45,201 bases of DNA from Mesostigma viride (GCA_009746045.1 RPFO01000191.1:1-45201); one strand, 5' to 3'. Positions 1-10,755 are shown, counted from the first letter of the stretch. A program made the numbers and translations. Notes: generated by a model not told the origin, from the sequence alone.

Positions 1-57
1 CTGTATTCCATAAAGCGCCCGAGCCGTAACCCTGTGTTGCTCATGGGTGTTGCATCG

Positions 58-515
58 TCATATGCGCTTGCGCAACACTGCGTACTGCGGGGCAGCCTCC
101 TGCGCCTCCTTGGTGAGTGCGTTCGCGGGATTGAGTTCATCCGCGATGTTCTGAAGACGCGTGACACAGGAGGCCCCCTCAGCGAGTACGAGGTAATCAA
201 CGTCCTGTCTGTGACCGCGCATAGGGATTGTCAAGGAAGGACAAACAACTTTGCGAGTCAGTGTGCACCGTGCTAGTCCAGTGTAGAGTGAACCCACACG
301 AGCCAAATACCCAACTCAGCAAGTACCGCAGCCACATGCCATGTGAGATAGCTGAAACAATGCCCCGGCATTCAGCCGTGTTGGGGCTAGTGGCTTGATG
401 CGGCTGTGCAAGCGCGAGTACCAATCTAACAACATGCCACCACTGAGGCTGGCCCTCATTGCCGATAAAGAACAGGGCCCCCATGCGGGCCCGCGCTTGG
501 CTGACTGTGCGCGTC
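58..515 (-). pseudogene. Copia RNase H remnant (oldest layer)
   Basis: This is a broken piece of a Ty1/copia-type RNase H, the domain that removes the RNA strand during reverse transcription. Two minus-strand frames carry it. The upstream one (about 197-515) has the pattern NTAECRG followed by WLRYLL and a VHTDSQS segment. The downstream one (58-306) has DYLVLAE, then NPANALTKEA and YAVLRK, which match the C-terminus of the RNase H of the Copia elements at 15058 and 28221. A frame break lies between about 197 and 306. The N-terminal side is lost where the G1 LTR begins at 516. Assignment to Copia RNase H is secure; assignment to a particular lineage is not. Confidence 0.75.
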
Positions 516-1229
516 TGTAACAAGCAAAAATGACTTTGTTGTTACATCCTTTGTTTTGTGAATGTTTGGCTTTTATTCGAGGACTTTTGGATCAGTATTG
601 AGAAAGTTAGGAGGTTTCTAAGACGACGGACTACTTGGAGCTGATACTTTGTCAACCAACTGATAGGAGCCCTCATTGGTCGTGGCCTGATCCACGTGGG
701 GTTGTAGTTTGTTAGTTGGTACTATTGAGTCTTAAATGCTCCTTTGGGACTTCAGTGCTCACGACAGATTTAGGATCTCATGGAAAGATTCTGCCAGGCT
801 GTGTGTGGTGTTGTTCTGTTTTGTGTGACTAGGATGGATACGAAGATCTTGTATAGGATTCCATGGTTCTGATTGGTTCTCTTCAGGCTAAGGTTGGAGC
901 AAGTTCGACAAGCACGTCGATATCAAGGACGTGGGGTCGCCATTGTTGCTACGTTGGTTTTGATTCACCATGGTATAATAAAGCTTGTCTTTGTTGTCCA
1001 TCCATAAGAGCCCCTTGGCTATAGACGTCCTTCAGTTCCACAGAGGTCGTCTATACACGAGCTTGTCTTTGTGTCTACAAGGGGTTGTGATTCCCTAAAT
1101 CACGTGCTGTGGAATTTCCATCTCAACGTTGCTCGGATACTTGAAGTTCTGCAACTCAGAAAGCAACCCAGGTAAAAGATCTTTCATATTGGACTGTGGA
1201 TGATGTGATGATCATTTTTAGTCGTTACA
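516..1229 (+). repeat. 5' LTR of G1
   Basis: The segment begins TGTAAC and ends GTTACA, a perfect 6-bp terminal inverted repeat of the TG...CA class, and is followed at once by a primer binding site. It holds no coding sequence. TATAATAAAG at 974-983 could serve as a TATA element, and AATAAA lies within it at 977-982. The partner LTR is absent, so boundaries rest on the termini and the PBS only. Confidence 0.7.
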
Positions 1230-1230
1230 T

Positions 1231-1245
1231 TGGTATCGGAGGATC
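1231..1245 (+). other. Primer binding site of G1 (initiator-Met tRNA type)
   Basis: TGGTATCGGAGGATC starts two bases after the LTR. The established plant LTR-retrotransposon PBS complementary to initiator-Met tRNA begins TGGTATCAGAG, and this differs at one of those eleven positions. It marks where minus-strand DNA synthesis would start. Confidence 0.65.
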
Positions 1246-1457
1246 TCTACTTTGGTGTTTCTCTTGAAGTCGCAACCTTCCGGGTAGTACAACGTTGATC
1301 AGATGTCTGTCATCCGAGAAGATTCATAGAGTTGCGGAAAACTTACGGTGTTACAGAGAGAGACACATCCTGATGTGACTGTCTTGCTCTGTAACACTAG
1401 AAGTCAGCCGTAACCGTTGTCTCTACTAGGCAGACGATCGCGACTCCATGTGGAAGT

Positions 1458-3200
1458 ATGAGTAGTTCGAAGACACAATCACCTTTACCCCCTACTAATC
1501 AAGGTTGCAAGCGATCCGTCATCATCTCTGGAACCCATTGCTAGGGAAGGTGCTGAGACAACTACTCGTACTCCACGGCGTCAACTTGATTTCAACCGTA
1601 CTTCTATGTCTGAAGTGAGGCGGCCCTCGTTGTCCATAGGGCCCAAGTTTTCCGTCATTGCATCTGGTCTCCAACCAGGCGAGCCATCGCTGACAGGCGT
1701 GGGTCGAGGAGCGTCACTGTCGCCCAGGATTCCAAGCGCGCGAACGAGTCCTGTGCGAGTGCATCATCTTCATTTCTTTTCCCGCTAAATACCACGCCTG
1801 GAAGAGACGGGACCAGACTTGCAGCGGATCGCCTCTCAGCAGCTAAAATCAGATTACACGATGAACAACACGCAGCGATGTATAGAAAGATGGTGGAGGA
1901 GGTGGAACAGGATGTGGGAAGACTTCGTCAGAGAATTGAGGAGGAGGAGGCGGCCATGCGTGACATGGTTGCTGGATTGGGGAGAGAGGCTCCTCGGTTG
2001 GGTGACGGAAGGGTTTTACCTATAGTACCGCAGTTACTACGAGGAATGAGACGCAGGATAGCGATAGGCAGGATCCAGCGCAGACGACCTCGGTCACCTT
2101 CACCACCCCCGCCAGCGACGTCCCCGTGACCGTCACTATACCACCGCATCAAGGTTCCGCCCCGCCATTTCCAAAAATCGAATCCGTAGACAAGCTGTCG
2201 CTCACCAATCTAACCCACCGCAGTTTCGATCATTTCTCTACTCGATTCCAGGATGTGTTCGCTATCCACTTTGCTAACTACGGCAAACGAGCGGAAGAAC
2301 GACTTTCCCTGGACATCCAGAAGAAGATGGTTCGACAGCGAATGAGCGACAGTGCAGCCGACAGGTTTGATGAGTTTTTACGATCCTCAGCAGGTAATAC
2401 TTGCAAGGATTTGCCATCTCTCATGCTTTCATTTCGACGTTTTCTCCTTCCCCAGGACCAGCTCCGTCTGGACCGGGACGCGTTGGCCAACTGTACTCAG
2501 TCGGCCTGACACTACCACAATACGTAGAGACGTTTACCAACCTGAGGGCCAAAATCCCCCAGTGCTCTGATTCTGAAGCTCTTCACAGGTTTCTGCATGG
2601 GCTCTCCCCTCAAGTCAGGGTGGATATTGACAAGCATTTCTCCCCTTTCGACTATGTCGAGTGGAAGTGGGATACTGTGCTGTCTTATGCCCTCACGCTG
2701 TGCCGTGTCCCTGACTTTTCCCTCAAGTGGGAGCCTGCTGCAGGCAACCAGGCGCCTGCTGTTAAGAAGCCCCTGAACCAGCTGAACGCTGTGATGGAGG
2801 AGCTCAGTGCCATGGAGCAGTCCAAAGGAGCCTGTTTCACGTGTGGCCAGCTGGGCACTTTGCACGGGATTGCCCCAAGCGAGACCAGTTCCCGGCGACA
2901 CCAAGGGTCCTCAGGGGGTTCTTCCATTCACCAGACCATCCACTTCCCTCCTGGGGTGAGCCAGAGCGACCACAGGGCACAGCCTGGGTTTAGACCCAAC
3001 TTCCAGGCTTCGGGCAAGGGACCATTCCAGCCCAAGGGCTTCAGCAGACAAGACAGGCGTCGGATGGTCAACGCCCTGTGGCACCTCCTAGCAGAGGAGG
3101 AGGAGGGAGAAGGGGAGGCAGACGGCATAGAGGAGCAGCAGGTGCAGCCTTCAGTGGGGAGCTCGTCTTCAGATCATCCTCCTGAGCTGCCAAAAAACTA
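1458..3200 (+). pseudogene. gag: G1 gag (frameshifted)
   Basis: Structural polyprotein gene that would form the particle shell. The best start is ATG 1458, in a leader with no earlier long frame. Coding character then moves between frames: one from about 1500 to 1680, one with a charged coiled-coil-like stretch (EEVEQ, RLRQRIEEEE) at about 1830-1990, one at 2126-2400 (capsid N-terminal part), and one at 2450-3200 holding the retrotransposon gag core (LYSVGLTLPQYVETF, ALHRFLHGLSP). The zinc knuckle near 2833 starts CFTC, but a one-base loss right after it moves the rest of the knuckle out of frame. Gag is thus broken at four or more points. Confidence 0.7.
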
Positions 3201-4177
3201 GTGGAGCCCCCAGGACTACGTCCAGCGGTGGAGTTAACTGGTTTGCCTGCTGTGCATGTCCGTCCTGTGAACAACTTGTCTGCCTCTGATTCCACCCCAT
3301 TGGGCCCTCCTATTCCCAGTCAACTCTTGAAGTTCCAGGCTAGGCTGTTGAACGTGCCAGTCCCTTTGGCTCAGCCTTTATGTCTCTTCATGATTGACTC
3401 AGGTGCAGGAAGTAACTACATTTCCACTTCCTTGGTGCAGGAGCTGCATCTACCAGTGCTCCCCACCCTGTGCCTGTTAAGGTCCAATATTCTGATGGTA
3501 GGCAGAGTAACTCACCTGGCTACGTGCAACTGCTTTTTCAAGTGTGCTCACGTCAAACCTTGTCTGTCACAGCAGATGTCATTCCACTCACTGCTGCTGA
3601 TGTGATTCTGGGGATGCCATGGTTGGAGTCTGCTAATCCTGCCATCTTGTGGTCTGAGAAGGTGGTGCAGTTTCAGGATGGGTCAGTGTGGGACGCCACC
3701 ACAGTGATTAAGGGGGGAGAAAGACCAGTCACAGAGTGCTGTTCTACTAATGAGGCTGTCAATGATGGGAGAGGGGTTGCAGGTGCCAAGGAGGACGTCA
3801 AGGTGCCTTCACTGGAAGAGAAACGTGCTGCATTACTTAAGCACGTATGGTCTGCCAATCACACCTTGTCTTACCTGGCTACTTACCCAGTGGAACACGT
3901 CTTTCTCTTACATCTGGTTCCTAACTCACCCTCTGATGAGACTCATGGCCACACGGTGAATGCTGTGAACCCAGTACCAGCTGTCACAGAGGAGGAGCAG
4001 AAGCTGCATGATGCCCTTTTGGACAGGTTTGCTGCCATTTTTGAGGACAAAATGCCACAGTACCCTCCTGAAGGGCCAATCACTCATGTCATCAAGCTTG
4101 TGGATGGTGCCAGGCCTCCCTTTGTTCCCATGTACAGGATGGGGCCAGCTGAGATGGCAGAGCTGAAGGTGATTTGA
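3201..4177 (+). pseudogene. G1 aspartic protease region
   Basis: Retropepsin that would cut the Gag-Pol polyprotein. The catalytic motif is visible as FMIDSGAGSNYIS near 3390-3425 in one frame. The second hallmark, DVILGMPWL near 3598-3628, is in another frame, so a frame break lies between them at about 3470. Downstream to 4177 the frame carries the protease-RT connector with the usual acidic and proline-rich features (PPEGPITHVIKL) and ends just before RT, where another frame break occurs. Confidence 0.75.
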
Positions 4178-4799
4178 CAGGTTGTTGGAAGCTGGACTCA
4201 TTCTTCCTGCCAATAGTCCTTTCAGCTCTGGGTGTTTGCTTGTCCCCAAGCATGATGGTGGATGGCGGTTGTGCATTGATCTGAGAGGCCTGAACAAGGT
4301 CACAGTGAAGTCCAAGTATCCCTTGCCACGGATTGATGAGCTGCTAGAGAGGACAGCTGGATCATCTTACTTCACCAAGTTTGACCTTAGACACGCGTTC
4401 TGGCAGATCAGGATAGCTACTGAGGACATTCCAAAAACTGCATTCTCCACACCCTGGGGTCAGTTCCAGTGGACTGTGATGCCCATGGGGGCCTCCAACA
4501 GCCCAGCTACTATGCAGATGTTTGTGAATGCTATCTTTGGCCATCTGACAGGGAACTCTCTGCCTCAGATCTCCCCTGATCTCAGGAATCCCAGGTTCAA
4601 AGACATTGCCCACCTGTGTGACCCTGCAAGACCCGTGTTCAGGACCTGCGTGGTGGCCTACATGGACGACATCCTGGTGCACTCAAAGACGTTCAAGGAG
4701 CATCTGGAGAACGTGGAGGAGGTCCTGAAGGTCATCCAGCACTACCACTTGTCTGTCAAGAGGTCTAAGGTGGAGTGGGGGCATGAAGTGGGTTCCTAG
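4178..4799 (+). pseudogene. G1 reverse transcriptase (fingers and palm)
   Basis: RNA-dependent DNA polymerase. Visible motifs in order are VPKHDGGWRLCIDLRGLN, YPLPRIDELL, FTKFDLRHAFWQI (first catalytic Asp), FQWTVMPMGASNSPATMQ, and YMDDILVHS with the catalytic Asp pair at about 4660-4675. Between the SPATMQ helix and YMDD there are about 37 residues where Ty3/gypsy RTs usually have about 10. A stop at 4797-4799 with a frame break separates it from the next part. Confidence 0.85.
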
Positions 4800-5494
4800 G
4801 GTACAAGTTGAGTTCCTTGGGTATGACACCTGACAATGCTAAGATTGCTGCCATCCTTGAGTGGCCTGTGTTGCAGTCTGCACATGATGTCAAGTCCTTC
4901 CTGGGCATGGTGGGGTGGTACAGGCGTTTTATCCCTGACATGGCTGCCATCTCCACCCCCTTGCTTGAGTTAATCAAGAAGGATGTTCAGTTTGAGTGGA
5001 CAGATAGGTGTCAGCAGGCCTTTGACCTGTTGAAGCAGAAGCTCACATCCACCCCTGTGCTAGTGGGTCCCAATCCAGATCTACCTTATCAGGTTAGGTC
5101 AGATGCCTCTCAAGGCGCCATAGGTGCTGTGCTGATGCAAGACCATGGCTATGGACCACAGCCAGTGGAGTACATGTCTAAAACCATGAGCTCAGCTGAA
5201 CGTAACTACCCTGTACACGAGCAGGAGTTGCTGGGTTTAGTGGTAGCATGTCACAAGTGGGAGCATCTGTTGAAGGGAGCTCAGTTTTCTGTGGCTAGCA
5301 GTGCTACAGATGGGCTAGGGCAAGAGTCTATCACCCTGATGACTGACCACAGGCCCTTGGTGCACGTGCTAGAACAGAGTAGGATGAGTAAGAGGATGGC
5401 TGGGTGGATGGAGTACCTAGGGGGATTCTATCCTTTCTCTGCATGTGCAGTATGTCCCAGGCTCACAGAATGTGGTGCCAGACGCCCTCTCTAG
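4800..5494 (+). pseudogene. G1 RT thumb/connection and RNase H
   Basis: Continuation of pol in a new frame. It opens with the RT thumb signature (VKSFLGMVGWYRRFIP), then the RNase H start (QVRSDASQGAIGAVLMQ, catalytic Asp), ERNYPVHEQELLG (catalytic Glu) and LMTDHRPL (second Asp). After about 5430 the frame is lost and the RNase H end (YVPGSQNVVPDALSRR) continues in the next frame. The closest relative in the window is the G2 RNase H on the minus strand. Confidence 0.8.
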
Positions 5495-6284
5495 GAGAAG
5501 GGATCTGATGGGAGCATTTCACGAGGATCTGGATATTTGTGCTGCCATGGTTTCTGTGGTAGAGTGTGGTGCTGTCACAAGGGCACAGGCAGCTAACCAG
5601 CAAACCTCCAAGCTGAGTCCACCCCCTGTAGAGGCTAGCTTTAGTCACGAGATGCTCATTGACCAGGGCTCTGTCCCAGGGTCGACAGGCGTCCAGGTGG
5701 GGGATCAGTCACTGCAAGGCAGTCTTAGGGAGGGTCCTGTTGGTAGCCAGTCCACTCCACAACACAACCAAGCACAGAGAATCCTAGGAGGGGGAGGGAC
5801 GGCCCAGGAAGTGGATACTGGAGCCAGGGATGCTGACCAAATCTAGAGGATTGGCAGCTGAGATCAAGGGGAAGTCACGTACACCTGTGGCTGATGTTCT
5901 GTCATCCAAGCATCTAGTCACTAGTCACCTGCAGGAGGGTGAGGTGCTGCAGCTGCAGCCTTTAGGACCTGGCAAACAGCTAGTCCTGCCTAACCCTATG
6001 AGTATTGCCCTGCTGGACGTGATTAAGGCCTTCACTAAAACTGAGGACCTGGCCACTAAGGCCATTCAGGAAGGAAGCTTTGGTAACAGGCCTGTGGAGT
6101 ACTGGGAGGGAGTCCTTATGTCCACACCCAGGATGCAGATCATGTAGTGACCAGGAAGGTCTATGTGCCAGAAATGGCCATTCCCACTGTGTTGCATTGC
6201 TTCCATGACGACGTGACTGCGTGTCATCCTGGGTATGCTAAGCTTCTCCATGAAGTACAAGAGAGGTTTTGGTGGCCTGGCATG
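5445..6284 (+). pseudogene. G1 RNase H end, spacer and integrase zinc-finger start
   Basis: Begins with the RNase H C-terminus (PDALSRRRD), followed by about 130 residues of low-complexity linker, a frame change near 5830, and a connector ending in a stop at 6145-6147. In another frame the integrase N-terminal zinc-binding pattern follows (HCFHDDV, CHPGYAKLLHEV, FWWPGM). It is severed at 6284 by the G2 LTR. The catalytic integrase core is absent. The extended RH-IN spacer is longer than usual for the group. Confidence 0.7.
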
Positions 6285-6954
6285 TGTTACGTCCCGAGCC
6301 GGACGGTGCGAAAGATCTAATCTAGTATAAGGTGCAGTTTAATAAGCCGGCATAGCCGCGCATCCGCGTACCGCGATAGCAAGCAAAGATCGCAGTAAAT
6401 TGACTAACTGAGCAGCGGTTTATCCTCAGCTAGGCCTTATAGCATGATTAATTAATCTAGCTATATAACACGGCATGTCATGAGGCAAATGACATCCGGA
6501 TTAGTGCCCCTTGGTCTGAGAGAGTCGTCAACACTCGTTTCATTAATCATCAAACCAAAGAGAGAGAGTCCATCGTCCTCAGACCAATTTCACCTAGCTG
6601 CGCTACCAAGCTGGCAAGTTGGTGTGCAGGCGCGCCGACATGCGCGCCGATCTTCCAGATACTGCCGTCAAGCCCCAATAGGTTCTGTATGACGTCTAGG
6701 GCCGGCCCGGCCCCTAGAAGATCTCGTACTTCTGGCTAGGCCCAAAATGACTGGTCCGGAACACACAAAGTACCAAATAAACACACCAAGTCCCGAACTT
6801 AGGACAATTTCCCAAATAAGTCCCGAAATATTGAGTCCTATAGTCCGGCGGACTATGAAAGCGAGCTATCGAAAGTCCCAAACGAATAACAAATTACTTT
6901 CGACTTATTTATTGAAGGCATTGTTACGCCCATACAAAGGTCTGGGCCGTAACA
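6285..6954 (-). repeat. 3' LTR of G2
   Basis: Begins TGTTACG and ends CGTAACA on the plus strand, a perfect 7-bp terminal inverted repeat. It sits directly against a polypurine tract on its right (minus-strand sense), which makes it the 3' LTR of a minus-strand element. Left of it the G1 integrase frame breaks off. No coding content is seen. Confidence 0.75.
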
Positions 6955-6968
6955 CTCCTCCCTTCCCC
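6955..6968 (-). other. Polypurine tract of G2
   Basis: On the minus strand this reads GGGGAAGGGAGGAG, an all-purine run abutting the 3' LTR. Such tracts resist RNase H and prime plus-strand DNA synthesis. Its strand fixes the orientation of the LTR. Confidence 0.7.
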
Positions 6969-7290
6969 AGGGGACGATAGCTATATCGTCCAGGCTTGGG
7001 GCGCACGCAACAAGACAATTAACACAAACAAACAAACAAGAAAAAAAAAGAAGCTCTTGCAAGCAAAACAAGCAACACACAAAAGCGACAAATGCCCAGG
7101 CTGGGCAGTCAGCTATAGAGAACAATAGTACAAAATCGGCCATGGGGATACTATGTCCCAACCCCTGTTCGCCAGCGGGTTATAGTAAAGCCAATTCTTC
7201 CCGGCGTTGCCACACAAGGACAATTCCTTGATAGCCGATGGGATGCTGTCGCCATCCCGTTGCAATCCATCCATGAGGAGGTCGCGACCC
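6969..7290 (-). other. G2 3' untranslated region
   Basis: Region between the stop of ORF3 and the polypurine tract. It includes an A-rich stretch (7020-7080). An overlapping open frame (7113-7421, minus) could be the original C-terminal tail of ORF3 if one base was lost near 7300. Nothing else is recognisable. Confidence 0.4.
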
Positions 7291-8574
7291 TCACATTCCT
7301 CCAATGCTAGGGCCCACCCCTCCCGACCGCGCCTTCCGTTGACGATACTCGTGGAGTACCTGGCGACCCTGCTCACCAATTTCCTCGAGGATCTTCCCGG
7401 GGTTAGCGAGGTGATCCGCATTGTATGCGAGCTGGTATTCGTTCACGTTGGTGCGCGTTTGAGCGAGGTCTATCCACGTCCCGGTGGGCCAGTACGACAT
7501 GAATGCGGCCAGGTATTGCGGGTGCGTGAACATGATTGTGCCCGCGTTCCAATCAATAACCCCACATCCATGCTCCGCAAAGAAACCTCCCGCCATGGTC
7601 AACACTACGACGCGCACCTGGAGAGCGTTGAAGCGAAAGCCCGGAGCCCTCACAAAGTTGGGCACAACCCAGTCGAGGAATGCCTCTCCCTCGCACGGAG
7701 CATACTTGGGACAGTCAACCTTTCGAGGTTTACCATCTACCATGTATTTTGGCAGCTCCCGCTTGGGGCCGTAACGCGTACCAGAACCCTCTGGCGTCGA
7801 TTCTAGGCAGTCCTGGGGTCGCGGGGCCGCCCTCCCTGGGTGCAAGTCGAAGCAGACTAGCTCGCGCATGGAGCGTCGCTCCACATACGCATGAGTTCCT
7901 GCCTCAAAGTGCAGCGGTTGCGGTCGATGATAGTCCGCGCTGTCGACGGCCACGAACCGCGATGGTGGCAGCTCAATGTAGACGGGAACACCCCGAAACT
8001 CGCGTAAGGGGCGTACTCGTTGTGGGCCGGGAAACGCGCTGACGTAAGCGCCCACCATCCATGGCGCCGGTCGAGCCACCGCCTGTACGATCAAAGACCC
8101 CTGCGCGGGAGATATAAAGCCCACCGCTGGTATCGGGCCACGCCTCTCTGGTATATGGGCGCGGGACGTCTCCACGCGGGCCACCCGCTCGGAGTAAGTT
8201 CGAGCTTCTCGGCTCGGACGCTGGGAATCCGCGGAGACGCTGCCCGCCGACACCTCGTTCGTACATGCGCGACGTCTAACTTCTCGCTGGGCATCCGGTT
8301 CCACTTGGGGCCGTTTCTGGTTGCGCTCAATAACCTCGGAACCGAGCTTGGTCAGGTCGGTCGAGCCGCCCGTTCGCCGGGTCGGTCCCGTCCCGACAAG
8401 AACCGTCATCCCCCCCGTTCCCTGGGTCCGAATGGTTCGCACGGCATCACCGTCCCGTTGTTGGATCGGTGTCACCGCAGGTGTGACAGAACCGCCCGTT
8501 CGCCGAGTCGGCCCTGTTTGCACCTGGCGTTGGTCAGGAGTCTTAGGCTCCGCCACTGGCTGCGGGACGTTCAT
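7291..8574 (-). CDS. ORF3: unknown 427-codon protein downstream of G2 pol
   Basis: Long intact frame from ATG at 8574. I do not recognise the product. Residues 1-150 are rich in Arg, Thr and Pro and contain a duplicated segment (TGPTRRTGGS near residues 21 and 62), so they are probably disordered and basic. Residues 150-400 look folded, with hydrophobic and aromatic stretches (EAFLDWVVPNFV, VVVLTMAGGFF, FMSYWPTGTWIDL). No zinc knuckle, protease, polymerase or clear signal peptide or membrane anchor is visible. It lies between pol and the 3' LTR on the pol strand, the position where some retroelements carry an env or accessory gene. A gag-like protein or an unknown accessory protein are both possible. 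Confidence 0.55.
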   Translation of the reverse strand: MNVPQPVAEPKTPDQRQVQTGPTRRTGGSVTPAVTPIQQRDGDAVRTIRTQGTGGMTVLVGTGPTRRTGGSTDLTKLGSEVIERNQKRPQVEPDAQREVRRRACTNEVSAGSVSADSQRPSREARTYSERVARVETSRAHIPERRGPIPAVGFISPAQGSLIVQAVARPAPWMVGAYVSAFPGPQRVRPLREFRGVPVYIELPPSRFVAVDSADYHRPQPLHFEAGTHAYVERRSMRELVCFDLHPGRAAPRPQDCLESTPEGSGTRYGPKRELPKYMVDGKPRKVDCPKYAPCEGEAFLDWVVPNFVRAPGFRFNALQVRVVVLTMAGGFFAEHGCGVIDWNAGTIMFTHPQYLAAFMSYWPTGTWIDLAQTRTNVNEYQLAYNADHLANPGKILEEIGEQGRQVLHEYRQRKARSGGVGPSIGGM

Positions 8575-8685
8575 GTCTGCATGTCCATCCGCAAGTCAAC
8601 GTTGTCAGCAAACAACGATATCTCTGGCTCCTCGCTGTCGGGCTGCTGTGGTTAAGCATCTGCGATCATCGCACACTCGACTTAA
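8575..8685 (-). other. ORF3 leader, left part of the pol-ORF3 spacer
   Basis: Together with 10583-10755 this forms a spacer of about 280 bp between the G2 pol stop and the ORF3 start; D1 is inserted in it. No conserved element is visible here apart from the TTAA at 8682-8685 used by D1. Confidence 0.4.
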
Positions 8686-10582
8686 GGGGACGGTCCCGGC
8701 GCGAATATTTTGGCGCCGAAAAATTCGCGGTACCCGTCCGTACCGTGAAAAAGTGGTGCACGGGGCGCGCACCCCTACCGGAGCTGGCCATGGCGACGTG
8801 CTTTCAGGCAGAGTAGAAAAAGATAGCTCGCGGAATGCAGAGAAACTGAGCGAATCTTAAAGACGATGAGTAAATGATACTACTTCGTAGTGGAGTTCGC
8901 GTTTTTTGCAGTGTCGATGATTTTATTGATGACCATCGCCACGGGGGTCCAATCTCATGTTTTCGTCGAGAGGAATAAATTAGAATGCACGCTGGCGGCG
9001 GTGATTGTCAGGTTTTATGGGCTTTACCTAGCGTCAAGGATGCGTTTAAATCGTTATTGGTAAAGCTTTAAAAAATTTGCTGGGTTTCGGCAAGATTTCC
9101 GTCATGATCGGTAAGACACTCTCCAGGCTCGCGGGATGCGCGTCTTATTATTCCATGGAAGGTTGTTCTTTCTTGCGCCGCTGGGCGAAGGACAATTCCG
9201 GTAATGGTACGATCGTGTGATCAACGTGACCCTATGAATGTTTCGCTTCCTTTATGGGTTATCAACGCAAGTTTTCGGCTTCTTTCCGTGCAGTTAGCGC
9301 CAGGTATAATGCCATTCCGTGCTGCGCATCGCCAGATTCCTGGCACCTTTCAGTGGTTTTTATGTACGTTGCATGGCTGGGATGTGTCAAAGCGTGACCG
9401 TGGCATATCGTCAAGTTGTCAGGGATTTGCTGAGTGGTTTCTTGGAAGGAGATTGCTAACAGCACTCAGTTTTGTGTGAATATTGACGCGGCCTTTCTTA
9501 GCAGAGGCTTCATTGTGGTTAGAGGCTCACAAGCTTGAGTTTGTTTCTTGGCAAACAATTGCGCTGGAAAGAAAGGTGGCAGTGGTTTTTCTGAGGGGCA
9601 TACTGCATGGGTGGAACTGCACGTAGGTAGGGGTTATCGTTGTCTTGTTGGCCTTTCTCCCACTAAAATGGGAGAGCCCTAATTCATATGCTAGCAAGGC
9701 AAGGTAACCATGGTAAGAAGCCTTGGCAAGCAGCATGTATGATAATTCTGCTTTCTCTGTGGACTGTCTGTTGTTACCCTTGTTGGGCAATTAGTGGATA
9801 TGGCTTTCTAGGGTGTGTTTGAGCTTGGTTTTGGGATGATGCCCACACCATAAACCTGGAATATGCTTTAGAAGTGTTGGCTAGGCATGTAGAGCTACCT
9901 GCGTCATTGTTGTGCACACGCGCATCAGGTTGCCCGTGTCGAGGTAAGGCAAGGGCACATGACGTGCCCAGCCACCTCCTTGTACATTGTGGTCGAATTG
10001 GGCATGGTCAGGAGCCTTTTGGATGGCATTGGAAGTGTTAGTGTGCCTTAATACTCACTAATGCCTTCCTTAGCGTCTGCACAGGTGGCCAACTGCCAAA
10101 ATTAATAACTGCCACAGCTGAGCTCAGAATGCCACCAAACTTTGACAGTGCCTTCTATGGTCATGACAGAATTTGACTTGTGCTTTTCAGGCCTAATTGA
10201 TGTGTTATGAGTGTGTATGGGGACGCCCCGCCTAAAAAAGCGTATTTTTGGCCCAAAAATTAATAACTCAAAGGGATGTGCTGATTTTGTTGATCCAATT
10301 AGGTAGAAACAATGTCCCATGACATTTTTATATGGGGTGTGCTTTTTTCATGCAACTGGTTCTCCCACTGTTCTGGGCAAGATGACGTGCCCCGGACAGC
10401 GTTTTTTTCTATTTTTAGCTCATAGCCGGTGTATGGCTGGGGGTAGTACCCCCAACAAGTGGTGGTATGCATGCCCAAACATCATGTTTATGGTCCCCAA
10501 ACATCATTCAGTGGTTGTCAGTTGCATTTCTGTAGTTATTAGGGGGGGTAAGTTTTGATATATTTCTATGGGACCCTCCCCT
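8686..10582. mobile_element. Non-autonomous DNA transposon D1 (PIF/Harbinger-like)
   Basis: The left end reads GGGGACGGTCCC after TTAA; the right end reads GGGACCCTCCCC before TTAA. The ends are inverted repeats with one mismatch in the first 12 bases. The first 130 bp resemble those of D2 at 41974, and inner segments near 10400 resemble D2 near 43840. Short frames inside (for example 9204-9479) show no transposase features, so it depends on an enzyme encoded elsewhere. D2 shows that the target duplication of the family is TAA, which with GGG-type termini points to PIF/Harbinger. A TTAA-specific piggyBac-like element is the alternative. About 1.9 kb without genes. Confidence 0.75.
8701..8728. 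repeat. Subterminal palindrome of D1
   Basis: A 28-bp inverted repeat with two mismatched pairs, centred on GGCGCC, 15 bp inside the left end. The equivalent in D2 (41991-42014) is a perfect 24-bp palindrome. The core TTTGGCGCC resembles the E2F/DP consensus. Likely a protein-binding or transposase site; the role is inferred. Confidence 0.55.
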
Positions 10583-10755
10583 TAAGGCGTGTGAGTGTGA
10601 AAAAGGGGTACACTTGATACTAGGCTCTTATACCCAATTACCACGATGGTGCGTACACATCGACGTGAATAACACAAGTGCCTTCGCGGCATCGTGGCTA
10701 CACGTGATCAAGCCCGTTGTCCTAGCGCCCCCACCACTACTACCTTCGCGGTAGC
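10583..10755 (-). promoter_or_regulatory. Pol-ORF3 spacer with TATA-like motif
   Basis: Non-coding stretch just after the pol stop. In minus-strand sense it carries TATAAGA (plus positions 10626-10632), about 160 bp upstream of the ORF3 ATG once D1 is removed. A separate promoter for ORF3 is possible but unproven. Confidence 0.25.

Larger units (their letters stand above)
516..6284 (+). mobile_element. Ty3/gypsy element G1, decayed, 3' truncated
   Basis: A plus-strand LTR retrotransposon with 5' LTR, primer binding site, gag, then PR-RT-RH-IN, the Ty3/gypsy gene order. At least eight frame changes interrupt the coding region, so this copy is dead. It stops inside the integrase zinc-binding region where the 3' LTR of G2 begins at 6285. 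The 3' half of integrase, any chromodomain and the 3' LTR are not in the window. Its RT and RH resemble those of G2 but are clearly another family. Confidence 0.85.

Noticed and set aside
7291-8574. ORF3 as a retroviral-type envelope gene
   Set aside because: Position fits, but I see no signal peptide, cleavage site, fusion segment or C-terminal membrane anchor.
6285-8681. A separate truncated LTR element distinct from G2
   Set aside because: It would need a 5' LTR or a truncation point between 8575 and 10755, and none is seen. One minus-strand element with pol, ORF3, PPT and LTR in order is simpler.
9204-9790. Short open frames inside D1 as transposase genes
   Set aside because: Under 100 codons, no recognisable catalytic motif, and not conserved in D2.
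8682-10585. piggyBac-like element using TTAA
   Set aside because: D1 alone fits TTAA, but the related D2 with its empty site shows a 3-bp TAA duplication, and the GGGG-type ends suit PIF/Harbinger better. Kept only as an alternative.
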